From: Micromonospora yangpuensis
GTDB lineage: Bacteria > Actinomycetota > Actinomycetes > Mycobacteriales > Micromonosporaceae
Direction: 5' to 3'
DNA length: 64,000 nt
NCBI RefSeq assembly: GCF_900091615.1
Contig: NZ_FMIA01000002.1
Span: 3,906,001-3,970,000 of the forward strand
The translations under genes were made by a program, and so were the position numbers. Below are positions 9,042 to 16,435 of the stretch, one piece after another. The notes below the pieces were generated by a model. It made no database searches, was not told where the DNA came from, and worked only from the letters and a program-made list of their open reading frames with translations. How positions within the stretch are numbered: position 1 is the stretch's first letter; every line of letters starts with the position of its first letter.

Positions 9042-9080
9042 CCGCCGGCGGCTTCCGGGTTCACCCGGTGCCGCCGGCGG
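9042..9080. terminator. Hairpin between convergent genes, likely bidirectional terminator
   Basis: CCGCCGGCGG occurs at 9042-9051 and again at 9071-9080, enclosing CCGGGT/ACCCGG, giving a GC-rich stem between the stops of the convergent SnoaL-like and P450 genes. No U-tract follows, as is common in actinomycetes. Confidence 0.5.
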
Positions 9081-9089
9081 TGCCCCCGG

Positions 9090-10283
9090 TCACCAGGTGA
9101 CGGGCAGCCGAACCGGTCCCCGGACGAAGCCGTCGGTGCGCCACTGGACCTCGGCCGGGTCGACCGCCAGTCGCAACCGCGGCAGCCGGTCGAGCAGCCG
9201 GTCGAGGCTCACCTGAAGCTCGGTCCGGCCCAGGTACGAGCCGAGGCAGAGGTGGATGCCGTGGCCGAAGGCCAGATGGGGATTCCTGGCCCGGGTCAGG
9301 TCCAGTCGGTCGGGTTCGGCGAAGGTCCGGGGGTCCCGGTTGGCCACGGACAACCTGACGAACACGACGTCGCCGGCCTCGAGCCGAACCCCACCCAGCT
9401 CCAGCTCCTCGGTGACCACCCGGGAGAACGCACCGCCGGCTGTCTCCAGGGGCAGGTACCGCAGCAGCTCCTCGACGGCGGTGGGAAGCAGCCCAGGATC
9501 GGCGCGCAGGCGCTCGACCTGCTGCGGTCGCTGGAGCAGGACGAACATCGCGTCGGCGATCGCCTTCTCCGACGTCTCGTGTCCGGCGACCAGCAGCGTC
9601 ACCCCGAGGAAGACCAGTTCCTCCTCGCTGAGCTGCTCGCCGTCGTCCCGGGCCGCCACGAGCTGGCCGAGCACGTCACCGGTGGGGTGCCGGCGGCGCG
9701 CGGCCACCAGCTCGGTGAGGTAGCCACTCAGGTTCGCCAACGCGGCCTCGAGCTCCGCCGGGGCGACCGTCTGCGCCGTCACGGCGGTGGTCGACCAGCC
9801 GCGGAAGCGCTCCTGGTCCCCCGGCGGTACGCCGAGCACGTCGCAGATCACCGCCATCGCGAGTGGCTTGCCGAACCCGGCGACAAGGTCCGCCGGAGGG
9901 CCGGCGGCGAGCATCCGATCGATGAGATCGTCGGCGTGCGCCTCGATCATCGGCCGCAGTGCCGCCACCTGCCGGGCACTGAATGCTCCGGCGACCAGCC
10001 GACGGATCCGGGTGTGGGCCGGGGGGTCCATGGTGAGGATCGCCGGGGCGTAGTCGGGGTCGGGCAACATCCGGGGAATGTCGGCACCGAGCGTGGCCGC
10101 CCTACTGAACCGCGGGTCGGCGAGCACGATCCGGGCGTCCGAATACCGGGTGACCAGCCAGGCGTCACCACCGTACGGCAGCCGCACCCGACTGACTGGT
10201 TCGTGTTCCCGCAGTTCACTGTATATCGGCTCGATGTCGAGCCCGTGGTCCGGGCTGAATGGATATCTCCGCGATTCACCCAT
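9090..10283 (-). CDS. Cytochrome P450
   Basis: 397 residues, normal for actinobacterial class I P450s. The I-helix oxygen-activation motif AGHETS is at 233-238, the ExxR motif (EELLR) at 271-275, and the haem loop FGHGIHLCLG at 339-348 with Cys346 as iron ligand. I chose ATG 10283 because family alignment begins near YPFSPDHGLDIEP; the longer frame adds an unlikely basic extension. No ferredoxin gene is adjacent. It stands alone on the minus strand, divergent from the Rieske oxygenase, and probably hydroxylates or couples a pathway intermediate. Confidence 0.9.
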   Translation of the reverse strand: MGESRRYPFSPDHGLDIEPIYSELREHEPVSRVRLPYGGDAWLVTRYSDARIVLADPRFSRAATLGADIPRMLPDPDYAPAILTMDPPAHTRIRRLVAGAFSARQVAALRPMIEAHADDLIDRMLAAGPPADLVAGFGKPLAMAVICDVLGVPPGDQERFRGWSTTAVTAQTVAPAELEAALANLSGYLTELVAARRRHPTGDVLGQLVAARDDGEQLSEEELVFLGVTLLVAGHETSEKAIADAMFVLLQRPQQVERLRADPGLLPTAVEELLRYLPLETAGGAFSRVVTEELELGGVRLEAGDVVFVRLSVANRDPRTFAEPDRLDLTRARNPHLAFGHGIHLCLGSYLGRTELQVSLDRLLDRLPRLRLAVDPAEVQWRTDGFVRGPVRLPVTW

Positions 10284-10511
10284 GGTCAACCCACCGACCT
10301 TTCTCTGTTCAGATCCGGGGGACGGCCGGACGCAAGCTGGACGATAATGGAGCGACCACCGTCGGATCTTCTCACCGGTTGCTCCGAACTTTCTCATCCA
10401 TTGCCCTCTTGAGCAGGGCGGACAGTTTTCATTGACCGACCCCGGTGAATGCTGCACGATTTCGGGGACGATCCCGTATTACCCGCGCCCACCAGTCGAA
10501 ATGGAGACTCG
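10284..10511. promoter_or_regulatory. Divergent promoter region, P450 / Rieske oxygenase
   Basis: 228 bp of relatively AT-rich DNA. On the plus strand TTGACC at 10432-10437 followed after 17 bases by CACGAT (10455-10460) is a plausible sigma70-like promoter for the Rieske gene. The minus-strand promoter is not clear. Confidence 0.3.
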
Positions 10512-11516
10512 ATGAGCCGCACTGAGAATCCAACCGAGCCGCGCCGCAGTCTGCTCCCGCCACCGCCGGCTGAGGGCGCCGACGGGCTCTACAGCCAGAC
10601 CTGGTTTCCGGTCTGCCTCTCCGCCGATCTCGCCGCCGGCCGGCCGCTCGGGTCTGATCTGCTCGGCGGCCGGGTGGTGGCGTTCCGCGGCGCGGGAGGC
10701 ACGGCACGGGTGGTCAGCGCGTACTGCGTGCACGTCGGGGCCGACCTGTCGGTGGGTAGCGTCGTCGACGGCCAACTCCGCTGTCGGTTCCACCAGTGGA
10801 CCTACGACGAGCAGGGTGTCTGCACCGCCACCGGGATCGGTGACCCGGTGCCCGCCGGCGCCCGGCTGTTCTCCTTCCCCACCGTCGAACGGTACGGCGT
10901 CGTGTGGGCCTTCAACGGAGTCGAGCCGCTCTTCGAACTCCCGGAGTTGCGCTGCGCCCAGGAGGATCTGGTGCTGCGCACGATGGCCTTCCCGCACGCG
11001 CTGGACTCGGACCCGTGGGTGATCACCGCGCAGACGATGGACCTGCAGCACTTCTCGCAGCAGCACGACTTCGAGTTGTTGCAGGAACCCGGGTCGACGT
11101 TGTCCGCGACGCCGTACTCGATCGGCTGGCAGTTGAAGGGCCGGACCCGCGACGGAGAGATCTACGACGCGCGGACCGAGATCGTGGGGAACAACATCTA
11201 CTGGCAGAACGGCGAGATCGACGGCCGCTGGTTCTTCTGGGTGACCGGCATCAGCGTGGTACGACCGCAGCGGTGCACCTCGGTCTTCGCCTACGGCACC
11301 GATCGGCAGCCGGGGGAGGACGACCAGGCGGCTCAGCAGTTCCTGGACCGCGCGGCGGGAATGATGATGGCCCTGCTGGAGGACGACGCCCCGGTCCTGC
11401 AGAGCATCCATTTCCGCCCGGGCCTGCTCACCGAGAGCGACGGCGCCCTCGACCAGTTCATCGACTATCTGCGGAAGTTCCCACGCGCGAACCCTTCGGC
11501 GGACTTCATCGTCTGA
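10512..11516 (+). CDS. Rieske non-haem iron oxygenase (terminal oxygenase)
   Basis: 334 residues from ATG 10512 with GGAG at 10503-10506. The Rieske [2Fe-2S] ligands are Cys72-x-His74 (YCVH) and Cys91-x2-His94 (CRFH). The mononuclear iron site is suggested by Asp177, His180 and His185 in MDLQHFSQQHDF. Such enzymes hydroxylate, desaturate or cyclise substrates using electrons from a separate reductase, which is not encoded nearby. The length matches single-subunit KshA/PrnD-like oxygenases more than large ring-hydroxylating alpha subunits. The following SRPBCC and methyltransferase genes are on the same strand. Confidence 0.88.
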   Translation: MSRTENPTEPRRSLLPPPPAEGADGLYSQTWFPVCLSADLAAGRPLGSDLLGGRVVAFRGAGGTARVVSAYCVHVGADLSVGSVVDGQLRCRFHQWTYDEQGVCTATGIGDPVPAGARLFSFPTVERYGVVWAFNGVEPLFELPELRCAQEDLVLRTMAFPHALDSDPWVITAQTMDLQHFSQQHDFELLQEPGSTLSATPYSIGWQLKGRTRDGEIYDARTEIVGNNIYWQNGEIDGRWFFWVTGISVVRPQRCTSVFAYGTDRQPGEDDQAAQQFLDRAAGMMMALLEDDAPVLQSIHFRPGLLTESDGALDQFIDYLRKFPRANPSADFIV

Positions 11517-11601
11517 CGGGTGTCGGCAGGGGTACCCGGGCCCGACGCGGCTATACTGCGGTGGCGAATCTTGTCACGCACATGGCGCCGGGCGGAGAGG
11601 G
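11517..11601 (+). promoter_or_regulatory. Short gap with a possible -10 box
   Basis: TATACT at 11552-11557 is a very good -10 hexamer for such GC-rich DNA and lies 45 bases before the SRPBCC start, so this gene may have its own promoter. No good -35 is present at the right spacing. The RBS GGAGAGGG precedes the ATG. Confidence 0.3.
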
Positions 11602-12075
11602 ATGCAGGACGAGCAGCTGACGACCATTCTCCTCGACCAGTTCATCGCCCACCCGCCCCGGCGGGTGTGGCAGGTGCTGACGGATTCGGAGAAGCTCGCC
11701 CGGTGGCTCATGCCCAACGACTTCGAGCTCGCGGTCGGCAGGAAGTTCACCTTTCGGGGGCTCTCCGTGCCGGTCGTACACTTCGGCGGGGTCGTGCACT
11801 GCGAGGTCCTCGACTTCCAGACCGAGCGCATGCTCAGGATCAGCTGGGACGACCACGGCCAGAACGGGCTCCGTTCCACCGTCACCTGGCGGCTGGAGCC
11901 CGAGGGCACCGGCACCCGGGTCTTTCTCGAACACGAGGGATTCGACGACGACGACGCCGTTCAGCAACTGTCCCGGAAGCTGCTGGGCGGCGGCTGGTTG
12001 GGGGTCCTGCGTCGACTCGGGGAAGTGGTCGCGACCACTGCTCCGCTGAAGGAACATCGGAGCAATATCCGATAA
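11602..12075 (+). CDS. AHSA1/SRPBCC domain protein
   Basis: 157 residues, ATG 11602. The pattern IAHPPRRVWQVLTDSEKLARWLMPNDFE, a central sheet with WRLEPEGTGTRVFLEHEGF and a long C-terminal helix is that of AHSA1/START-like (SRPBCC) hydrophobic-ligand proteins. Members bind small lipophilic compounds and some act as cyclases or in resistance. There is no catalytic motif to read. Between a Rieske oxygenase and a methyltransferase, a role in handling or sequestering the metabolite is possible but unproven. Confidence 0.75.
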   Translation: MQDEQLTTILLDQFIAHPPRRVWQVLTDSEKLARWLMPNDFELAVGRKFTFRGLSVPVVHFGGVVHCEVLDFQTERMLRISWDDHGQNGLRSTVTWRLEPEGTGTRVFLEHEGFDDDDAVQQLSRKLLGGGWLGVLRRLGEVVATTAPLKEHRSNIR

Positions 12076-12136
12076 GCATTTCCCCGCCCGGTCGATAAAG
12101 AATGTTCCTGGCTATCGTCGACACCAGGGGGTTCCC

Positions 12137-13240
12137 GTGGCCAGGACCGAAACCACAATCGCCGCCCCGATCGATCCCGCACAGGCCGGTGCGTTCCTGC
12201 AGAGGTTCATGGGTGACATCAGCGGTTCGGCGGTCACCACGATGTGCGCGGTAGGCGACCGGCTGGGCCTCTTCGGCGCGCTCGCCGCGGCTGGACGGAG
12301 CAGTAGCGAGGAACTCGCCGCCCGACTCGGTCTCACCGAACGGTACGTCCGCGAGTGGCTGCTCACCCTGCACAGTGCCGGCTACCTGGACTCGGAGGTG
12401 GACCCGTCGACCGGCGCCACCACCTACACCCTGCCACCCGCACACGCGGCGGTGCTGGTCGACGGCTCTCCGCTCTACATGGGCGGCGTGGCGCGGCTGC
12501 TTCCCACCCTCGGCGTGCTGTTGGGCGAGGTCGTCGAAGGCTTCCGCTCCGGCAGCGGCATCGACGTCGACCGCTACCCACCGGAGTTCTTCCACACCAT
12601 GTGGCGGATGAGCGAGCTCTGGCTGGACGCGATGCTGGTGGACCAGTGGATCCCGGCGGTGGACGGTCTTGCCGAACAGCTCCGTACGGGTGTCGACGTG
12701 GCGCACCTCAGCTCCGGCAGCGGTCGGGCTCTCATCCTCCTGGCGGAGGCGTTCCCGGAGTCGAGGTTCGTGGGTTTCGACCGAGTCCCGGCCAACGTGG
12801 CCCACGCCCGGGAGATGGCCCACCGGGCCGGGGTCGCCGACCGGGTCCGCTTCGAGGTCGGCGACGGCGTCGACGCTCTCACCACGGGGCGGTTCCCGTT
12901 GGTGCTGGCGCTGGATGTGCTGCACGACGCGCTGGACATCACCGCCACCCTGACCGCGGTCGCCGGGACGCTCGGCCCGGACGGGGTGTTCCTGCTCCTC
13001 GAGACCGACTGCGCCGAGCGTCCGGAGGAGAACCGGGGTGCCGCGGCCTCGCTCTTCTACAGCACGAGCACGCTCTACTCGGTGCCTATCGCGCTGGCCG
13101 CCGGCGGGGAGGCCCTCGGGATGATGGGCCTCCCGCCGGGTCGGCTCCGGTCGCTGTGCGCGGACGCCGGCCTGTCGACCATGCGTACGCTCATGCATCC
13201 GATTCCGACTTTCAACACGCTCTATGCGATCGGCGCGTGA
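12137..13240 (+). CDS. Rv2258c-like methyltransferase paralogue with altered SAM motif I
   Basis: 367 residues from GTG 12137. It is a full-length paralogue of the protein at 3278-4414: winged helix (GDRLGLFGAL, TERYVREWLL), LVDQWIPAVDGL linker and C-terminal PTFNTLYAIG. Motif I, however, reads VAHLSSGSGRA (188-198): the usual Asp is His190 and the first Gly of GxGxG is Ser192. The acidic residue after beta-2 is kept (FVGFDRVP). SAM binding may be weakened, so it could be a low-affinity enzyme, a partner subunit of the intact paralogue, or a non-methylating cyclase-like family member. Confidence 0.8.
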   Translation: MARTETTIAAPIDPAQAGAFLQRFMGDISGSAVTTMCAVGDRLGLFGALAAAGRSSSEELAARLGLTERYVREWLLTLHSAGYLDSEVDPSTGATTYTLPPAHAAVLVDGSPLYMGGVARLLPTLGVLLGEVVEGFRSGSGIDVDRYPPEFFHTMWRMSELWLDAMLVDQWIPAVDGLAEQLRTGVDVAHLSSGSGRALILLAEAFPESRFVGFDRVPANVAHAREMAHRAGVADRVRFEVGDGVDALTTGRFPLVLALDVLHDALDITATLTAVAGTLGPDGVFLLLETDCAERPEENRGAAASLFYSTSTLYSVPIALAAGGEALGMMGLPPGRLRSLCADAGLSTMRTLMHPIPTFNTLYAIGA

Positions 13241-13254
13241 CCGGGCTACCGGCG

Positions 13255-14064
13255 TCAGCGACGGCTGATCCGAACCAACGCCATGGTGCCGAACACGAGG
13301 ATGATCGCGGCGCTCCAGAGCAGCGCCGACCACACGTAGAAGGCGGCGCTTTCGTCGAGCAGAGCCTCGGCCGGCTGCCCCTGGGTCAGCACCCGCGCGG
13401 CATTGACCACCATGGTCACCGGTTGGTACTCGGCGACGGCCTGCAACCAGCCCGGCATGGTCTGCACCGGCACGAACGCGCTCGACGCGAAACTCAGCGG
13501 CAGAACGAGGAAGCCGAGCGCCTGAGCCGCCTGGGGATTGCCCACCGCGAACATCCCCAGGCCGGTGAAGACGCAGACGAAGGCTGCCCCGAACAGGACC
13601 ACCAGGCCGAAGGCGAGGACACCGGACCACACATCGGTGTGCACTCGGAAGCCGACCGCGAAGGCGACCGCCACCATTGCCGTGGTCGCCCAGGCGACCA
13701 GGGCGGTGTCGGCGAGCACCCGACCGATCAGGATGCTGCTGTGCGGCATCGGCATCGACCGGAAGCGGTCGAAGAAGCCGCCACCGGCGTCCTCGGCCAC
13801 GCCCACGGCAGAGAGCCCACCGCTGAACAGCACCCCGGCGGTGACCACCCCGGGCACCAGGTAGTCGATGTACTTGAGGCCACCGCTGTCGATCGCACCA
13901 CCGAAGGCGTAGCGGAAGATCAGCATGAAGGCCACCCCCTGCACGGCACTCACGAAGAGCGTCTGCGGGTTGCGGAGGTAACGCAGCATGCTGCGTCGGG
14001 CGATGACCCGGGTGGCGGGGAGGAATCGCGACCCGGTCGCGGCGGTCAGGGCTGGCGCGGTCAT
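13255..14064 (-). CDS. ABC-2 type exporter permease (DrrB-like)
   Basis: 269 residues with about six hydrophobic segments and the ABC-2 membrane signature (GVAEDAGGGFFDRFRSMPMP, VLPLSFASSAFVPVQTMPGWLQ). ATG 14064 overlaps the ATPase stop as ATGA. It should pair with the upstream DrrA-like ATPase to form an efflux pump for the cluster product or another hydrophobic compound. A longer in-frame extension overlapping the ATPase was rejected. Confidence 0.88.
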   Translation of the reverse strand: MTAPALTAATGSRFLPATRVIARRSMLRYLRNPQTLFVSAVQGVAFMLIFRYAFGGAIDSGGLKYIDYLVPGVVTAGVLFSGGLSAVGVAEDAGGGFFDRFRSMPMPHSSILIGRVLADTALVAWATTAMVAVAFAVGFRVHTDVWSGVLAFGLVVLFGAAFVCVFTGLGMFAVGNPQAAQALGFLVLPLSFASSAFVPVQTMPGWLQAVAEYQPVTMVVNAARVLTQGQPAEALLDESAAFYVWSALLWSAAIILVFGTMALVRISRR

Positions 14065-15044
14065 ACGGCCCCCTTCGGTGCGGATGCGGCGTCGACCCGC
14101 TCGTCGTCGGCGGAACTTCCGGTCAGGGCCAGAAAGACCTCGTCCAGGGTGGCGGGACGCAGTCCGATGTCCTCCACCGCGACACCGTGCCGGTTGAGGA
14201 GACCGACCGCGTCCACGAGCCCTTCCGAGCCGTTCTCCACAGGTACGGTGACCAGCCGGGTGGCCGGCTCCACGTACGGGTTGCCGGAGCCGACCCGGCG
14301 GAGCAGTTCGGTCGCGGTGGAGAGAGCGTCGTCGTCGGCGGTGTGCACCGCGACGATGTCCTGGCCGAACTTCCGCTTGAGCTCCCGCGGGCTGCCCTGG
14401 GCCGCCACCCGGCCCCGGTCGATCACGACGATCTGGTCGGCCAACTCGTCGGCCTCGTTGAGGTACTGGGTGGTGAGCAGGATGTCGGTACCCTGGCGCA
14501 CCAGCTCTCGGATCGCCGTCCACAGCTCGATGCGGCTGCGGGGGTCCAGACCCGTCGTCGGCTCGTCCAGCAGCAGCAGTCGGGGCGACGCGACCAGGCT
14601 CGCGCCGAGGTCAAGCCGACGCCGCATGCCGCCCGAGTAGCCGCCGACCCGGCGGTCGGCGTGCTCGGTGAGCCCCAGTCGGTCGAGCACGGCGGCGCTG
14701 TTGGACTTCGCCACCCCGCGGCGCTGACCGAACAGCTGAGCCACCATCTCCAGGTTCTCCCGCCCGGTCATCACCTCCTCGACCGCGGCGTACTGACCGG
14801 CCAGGCCGATCACCTGGCGGACCTTGCGGGGTTGCCGGGCCACGTCGAACCCGGCGACCCGCAGCGTCCCCTCCTCCATCCGCAGGAGGGTCGCCACCAG
14901 CTTGACGAAGGTGGTCTTTCCTGCGCCGTTGGGCCCGAGCAGGGCCGTCACCTTTCCGGGCTCGGAGATCAGGTCCAGGCCATCCAACGCGGCGGCGTCG
15001 CCGTACCGCTTCCGTACGCCGGTGGCTTCAATCGTTGGTGTCAT
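14061..15044 (-). CDS. ABC exporter ATPase (DrrA-like)
   Basis: 327 residues from ATG 15044. Walker A GPNGAGKTT (37-45), the Q-loop region IGLAGQYAAVEEVMTGRENLEM typical of DrrA-type daunorubicin-resistance ATPases, signature YSGGMRRRLDLGASL and Walker B LLLLDEPTTGLDP are all present. The start overlaps the end of the ArsR-type gene by 17 bases. With the permease it forms a drug-exporter pair. Co-transcription with an ArsR-like repressor and a glyoxalase-fold protein suggests inducible self-resistance. Confidence 0.92.
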   Translation of the reverse strand: MTPTIEATGVRKRYGDAAALDGLDLISEPGKVTALLGPNGAGKTTFVKLVATLLRMEEGTLRVAGFDVARQPRKVRQVIGLAGQYAAVEEVMTGRENLEMVAQLFGQRRGVAKSNSAAVLDRLGLTEHADRRVGGYSGGMRRRLDLGASLVASPRLLLLDEPTTGLDPRSRIELWTAIRELVRQGTDILLTTQYLNEADELADQIVVIDRGRVAAQGSPRELKRKFGQDIVAVHTADDDALSTATELLRRVGSGNPYVEPATRLVTVPVENGSEGLVDAVGLLNRHGVAVEDIGLRPATLDEVFLALTGSSADDERVDAASAPKGAV

Positions 15045-15396
15045 CGTCGTCCTCACACGACTCGGGACCGTCCTCGGTCTCGGCGTCCAGCAGCTCGGAC
15101 ATGCTCCGGAGCCGGTCCCGCCAGAACCGCTCGTAGGGTCTGAGCCACTCCTGTACGGGATAGAGAGCGTCGTGGTCGAGGCGGTAGAACCGCTGTCGGC
15201 CGACCTGCTCACAGGTGACCAGCCCTGCGTGTCGGAGCACCCGCAGGTGCTCCGACACGCTGGGACGGGTCATGCTGAAATGCGCCGCCAGCTGCTGCAC
15301 CGGCTGGCCGTTCGTGGTCAGGAGCCGGCCGAGTAGTTCGCGACGGGTGGGATTCGCCAGGGCGGCGAAGACCACGTCAACCTGGTCCGGCGCCAC
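15028..15396 (-). CDS. ArsR-family winged-helix repressor
   Basis: 122 residues from a GTG. The N-terminal pattern VFAALANPTRRELLGRLL, then the recognition-helix region MTRPSVSEHLRVLRHAGLV and the wing QVGRQRFYRLD, is typical of ArsR-type regulators. No metal-binding Cys motif (ELCVCDL) is visible, so a small organic ligand or no ligand is more likely. The tail is very acidic. It is the second gene of the glyoxalase-ArsR-ABC operon and probably autoregulates it. Confidence 0.85.
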   Translation of the reverse strand: MAPDQVDVVFAALANPTRRELLGRLLTTNGQPVQQLAAHFSMTRPSVSEHLRVLRHAGLVTCEQVGRQRFYRLDHDALYPVQEWLRPYERFWRDRLRSMSELLDAETEDGPESCEDDDDTND

Positions 15397-15400
15397 GTCG

Positions 15401-15781
15401 TCAGCCCTGGCCGTCAGCCCGCTGAGCGAGGACGAAGCCGTTGCCGTCGGGGTCGCTGAACGTCGCCTGCCGGCCGAACGGCAGGTCGACAGGGCCCTCG
15501 ACGGCGACCCCGGCGGCGCGGAGCGCCTCGACGTCGGTGTCGATGTCGGTGGACTCCAACATGAGGCCGACGACGCTGCCGGGCGTCATCTCCAGCCAGT
15601 TGGCGAGGATCAGGGTGGTGTCGGCGCCCTCGGGAGCGACCTCGATCCAGCGGGAGTTCTCCCCCATGGGCACCGGCATCTCGAGGAGCGTCCGGAACCC
15701 GAGGGCCTCGGTGTAGAAGGCCTTGGCCTTGTCCTGGTCGGTGACAGGCACTGAGACACGCTTCACGTGGGTGATGTTCAT
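15401..15781 (-). CDS. Glyoxalase/bleomycin-resistance-fold (VOC) protein 1
   Basis: 126 residues, ATG 15781. The two beta-alpha-beta-beta-beta modules are readable: HVKRVSVPVTDQDKAKAFYTEALGF and the end SDPDGNGFVLAQ, the usual VOC signatures. The VOC metal ligands (His/Glu) are only partly obvious. These proteins include drug-sequestering, lyase and dioxygenase members. It leads the exporter operon (stop 4 bases before the ArsR start), suggesting a resistance or sequestration role. The divergent VOC gene at 15905 is a relative. Confidence 0.8.
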   Translation of the reverse strand: MNITHVKRVSVPVTDQDKAKAFYTEALGFRTLLEMPVPMGENSRWIEVAPEGADTTLILANWLEMTPGSVVGLMLESTDIDTDVEALRAAGVAVEGPVDLPFGRQATFSDPDGNGFVLAQRADGQG

Positions 15782-15904
15782 GCCACGATGATACGTAGGA
15801 AATTCCCTACGCGACAGCATCGACAGCGACACCGGCAGGCGTGTCGCCGAAAGACCAGCCGCTGACGCGTTGTCAGGCAGGCGCATCACCCGAGGTGACA
15901 ACCC

Positions 15905-16327
15905 ATGATCACGAGTGTCGGCAGTGTCATCATCTTCGTCACCGACCAGCAGAAGGCGCTCGACTTCTACACCGACACGCTGGGCTTCGAGGTTCGGCTC
16001 GACGTGACCGTACCGGCCGACCAGGCACCGGAGGTGGACTCCGCGGTCCGCTGGATCGAGGTCGCAGCGCCGAGCACACCGACCACCCTGTCGCTGATCT
16101 CCAGACAGTTCGCACAGCTGCGGCCGGGGAAGGGCTGCGGAGAGTTCACCGACGTGAACCTCCTGGTCGACGACATGAAGGCGACCTACGAAGAGCTCAA
16201 CCGAAAGGGGGTACGGTTTCGGGTCGAGCCCCAGCACGACCCGTTCGGCTGGCGAGCGGAGTTCGTCGACCCCGACGGCAACGGCTTCAACCTGATCGAG
16301 ACCGCCGCCGGCTATCGGGCGATGTGA
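15905..16327 (+). CDS. Glyoxalase-fold (VOC) protein 2
   Basis: 140 residues, ATG 15905. The pattern VGSVIIFVTDQQKALDFYTDTLGFEVR, the RWIEVAAP and TDVNLLVDDM strands and the C-terminal FVDPDGNGFNLIE mark a VOC protein. It shares the overall layout with the divergent 15401-15781 protein, including RWIEVAP-like and DPDGNGF segments, suggesting an old duplication. The 123-bp gap between them must hold two promoters. A strong hairpin terminator follows. Confidence 0.8.
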   Translation: MITSVGSVIIFVTDQQKALDFYTDTLGFEVRLDVTVPADQAPEVDSAVRWIEVAAPSTPTTLSLISRQFAQLRPGKGCGEFTDVNLLVDDMKATYEELNRKGVRFRVEPQHDPFGWRAEFVDPDGNGFNLIETAAGYRAM

Positions 16328-16360
16328 GGCCGGGCCCACCGTCGGGTGCCTGCGGTCCGC

Positions 16361-16421
16361 GAGGTGGCGTCCTCACCCCCGCCCCGACCGGCGGGCGGGG
16401 GGTGAGGACTCACTGCCACCT
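16361..16421. terminator. Strong bidirectional hairpin between VOC gene and htpG
   Basis: GAGGTGGC (16361-16368) pairs with GCCACCTC (16414-16421), and the inner GTCCTCACCCCC pairs with the complementary GGGGGTGAGGAC ending at 16408. The long stem sits between convergent stops (16327 and 16436) and should terminate from both sides. Confidence 0.75.
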
Positions 16422-16435
16422 CGTGGACGGTCGGA

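Noticed and set aside
12363..14640. Long plus-strand frame continuing past the second methyltransferase, antisense to the ABC exporter
   Set aside because: The exporter genes on the minus strand have clear Walker, signature and membrane motifs.
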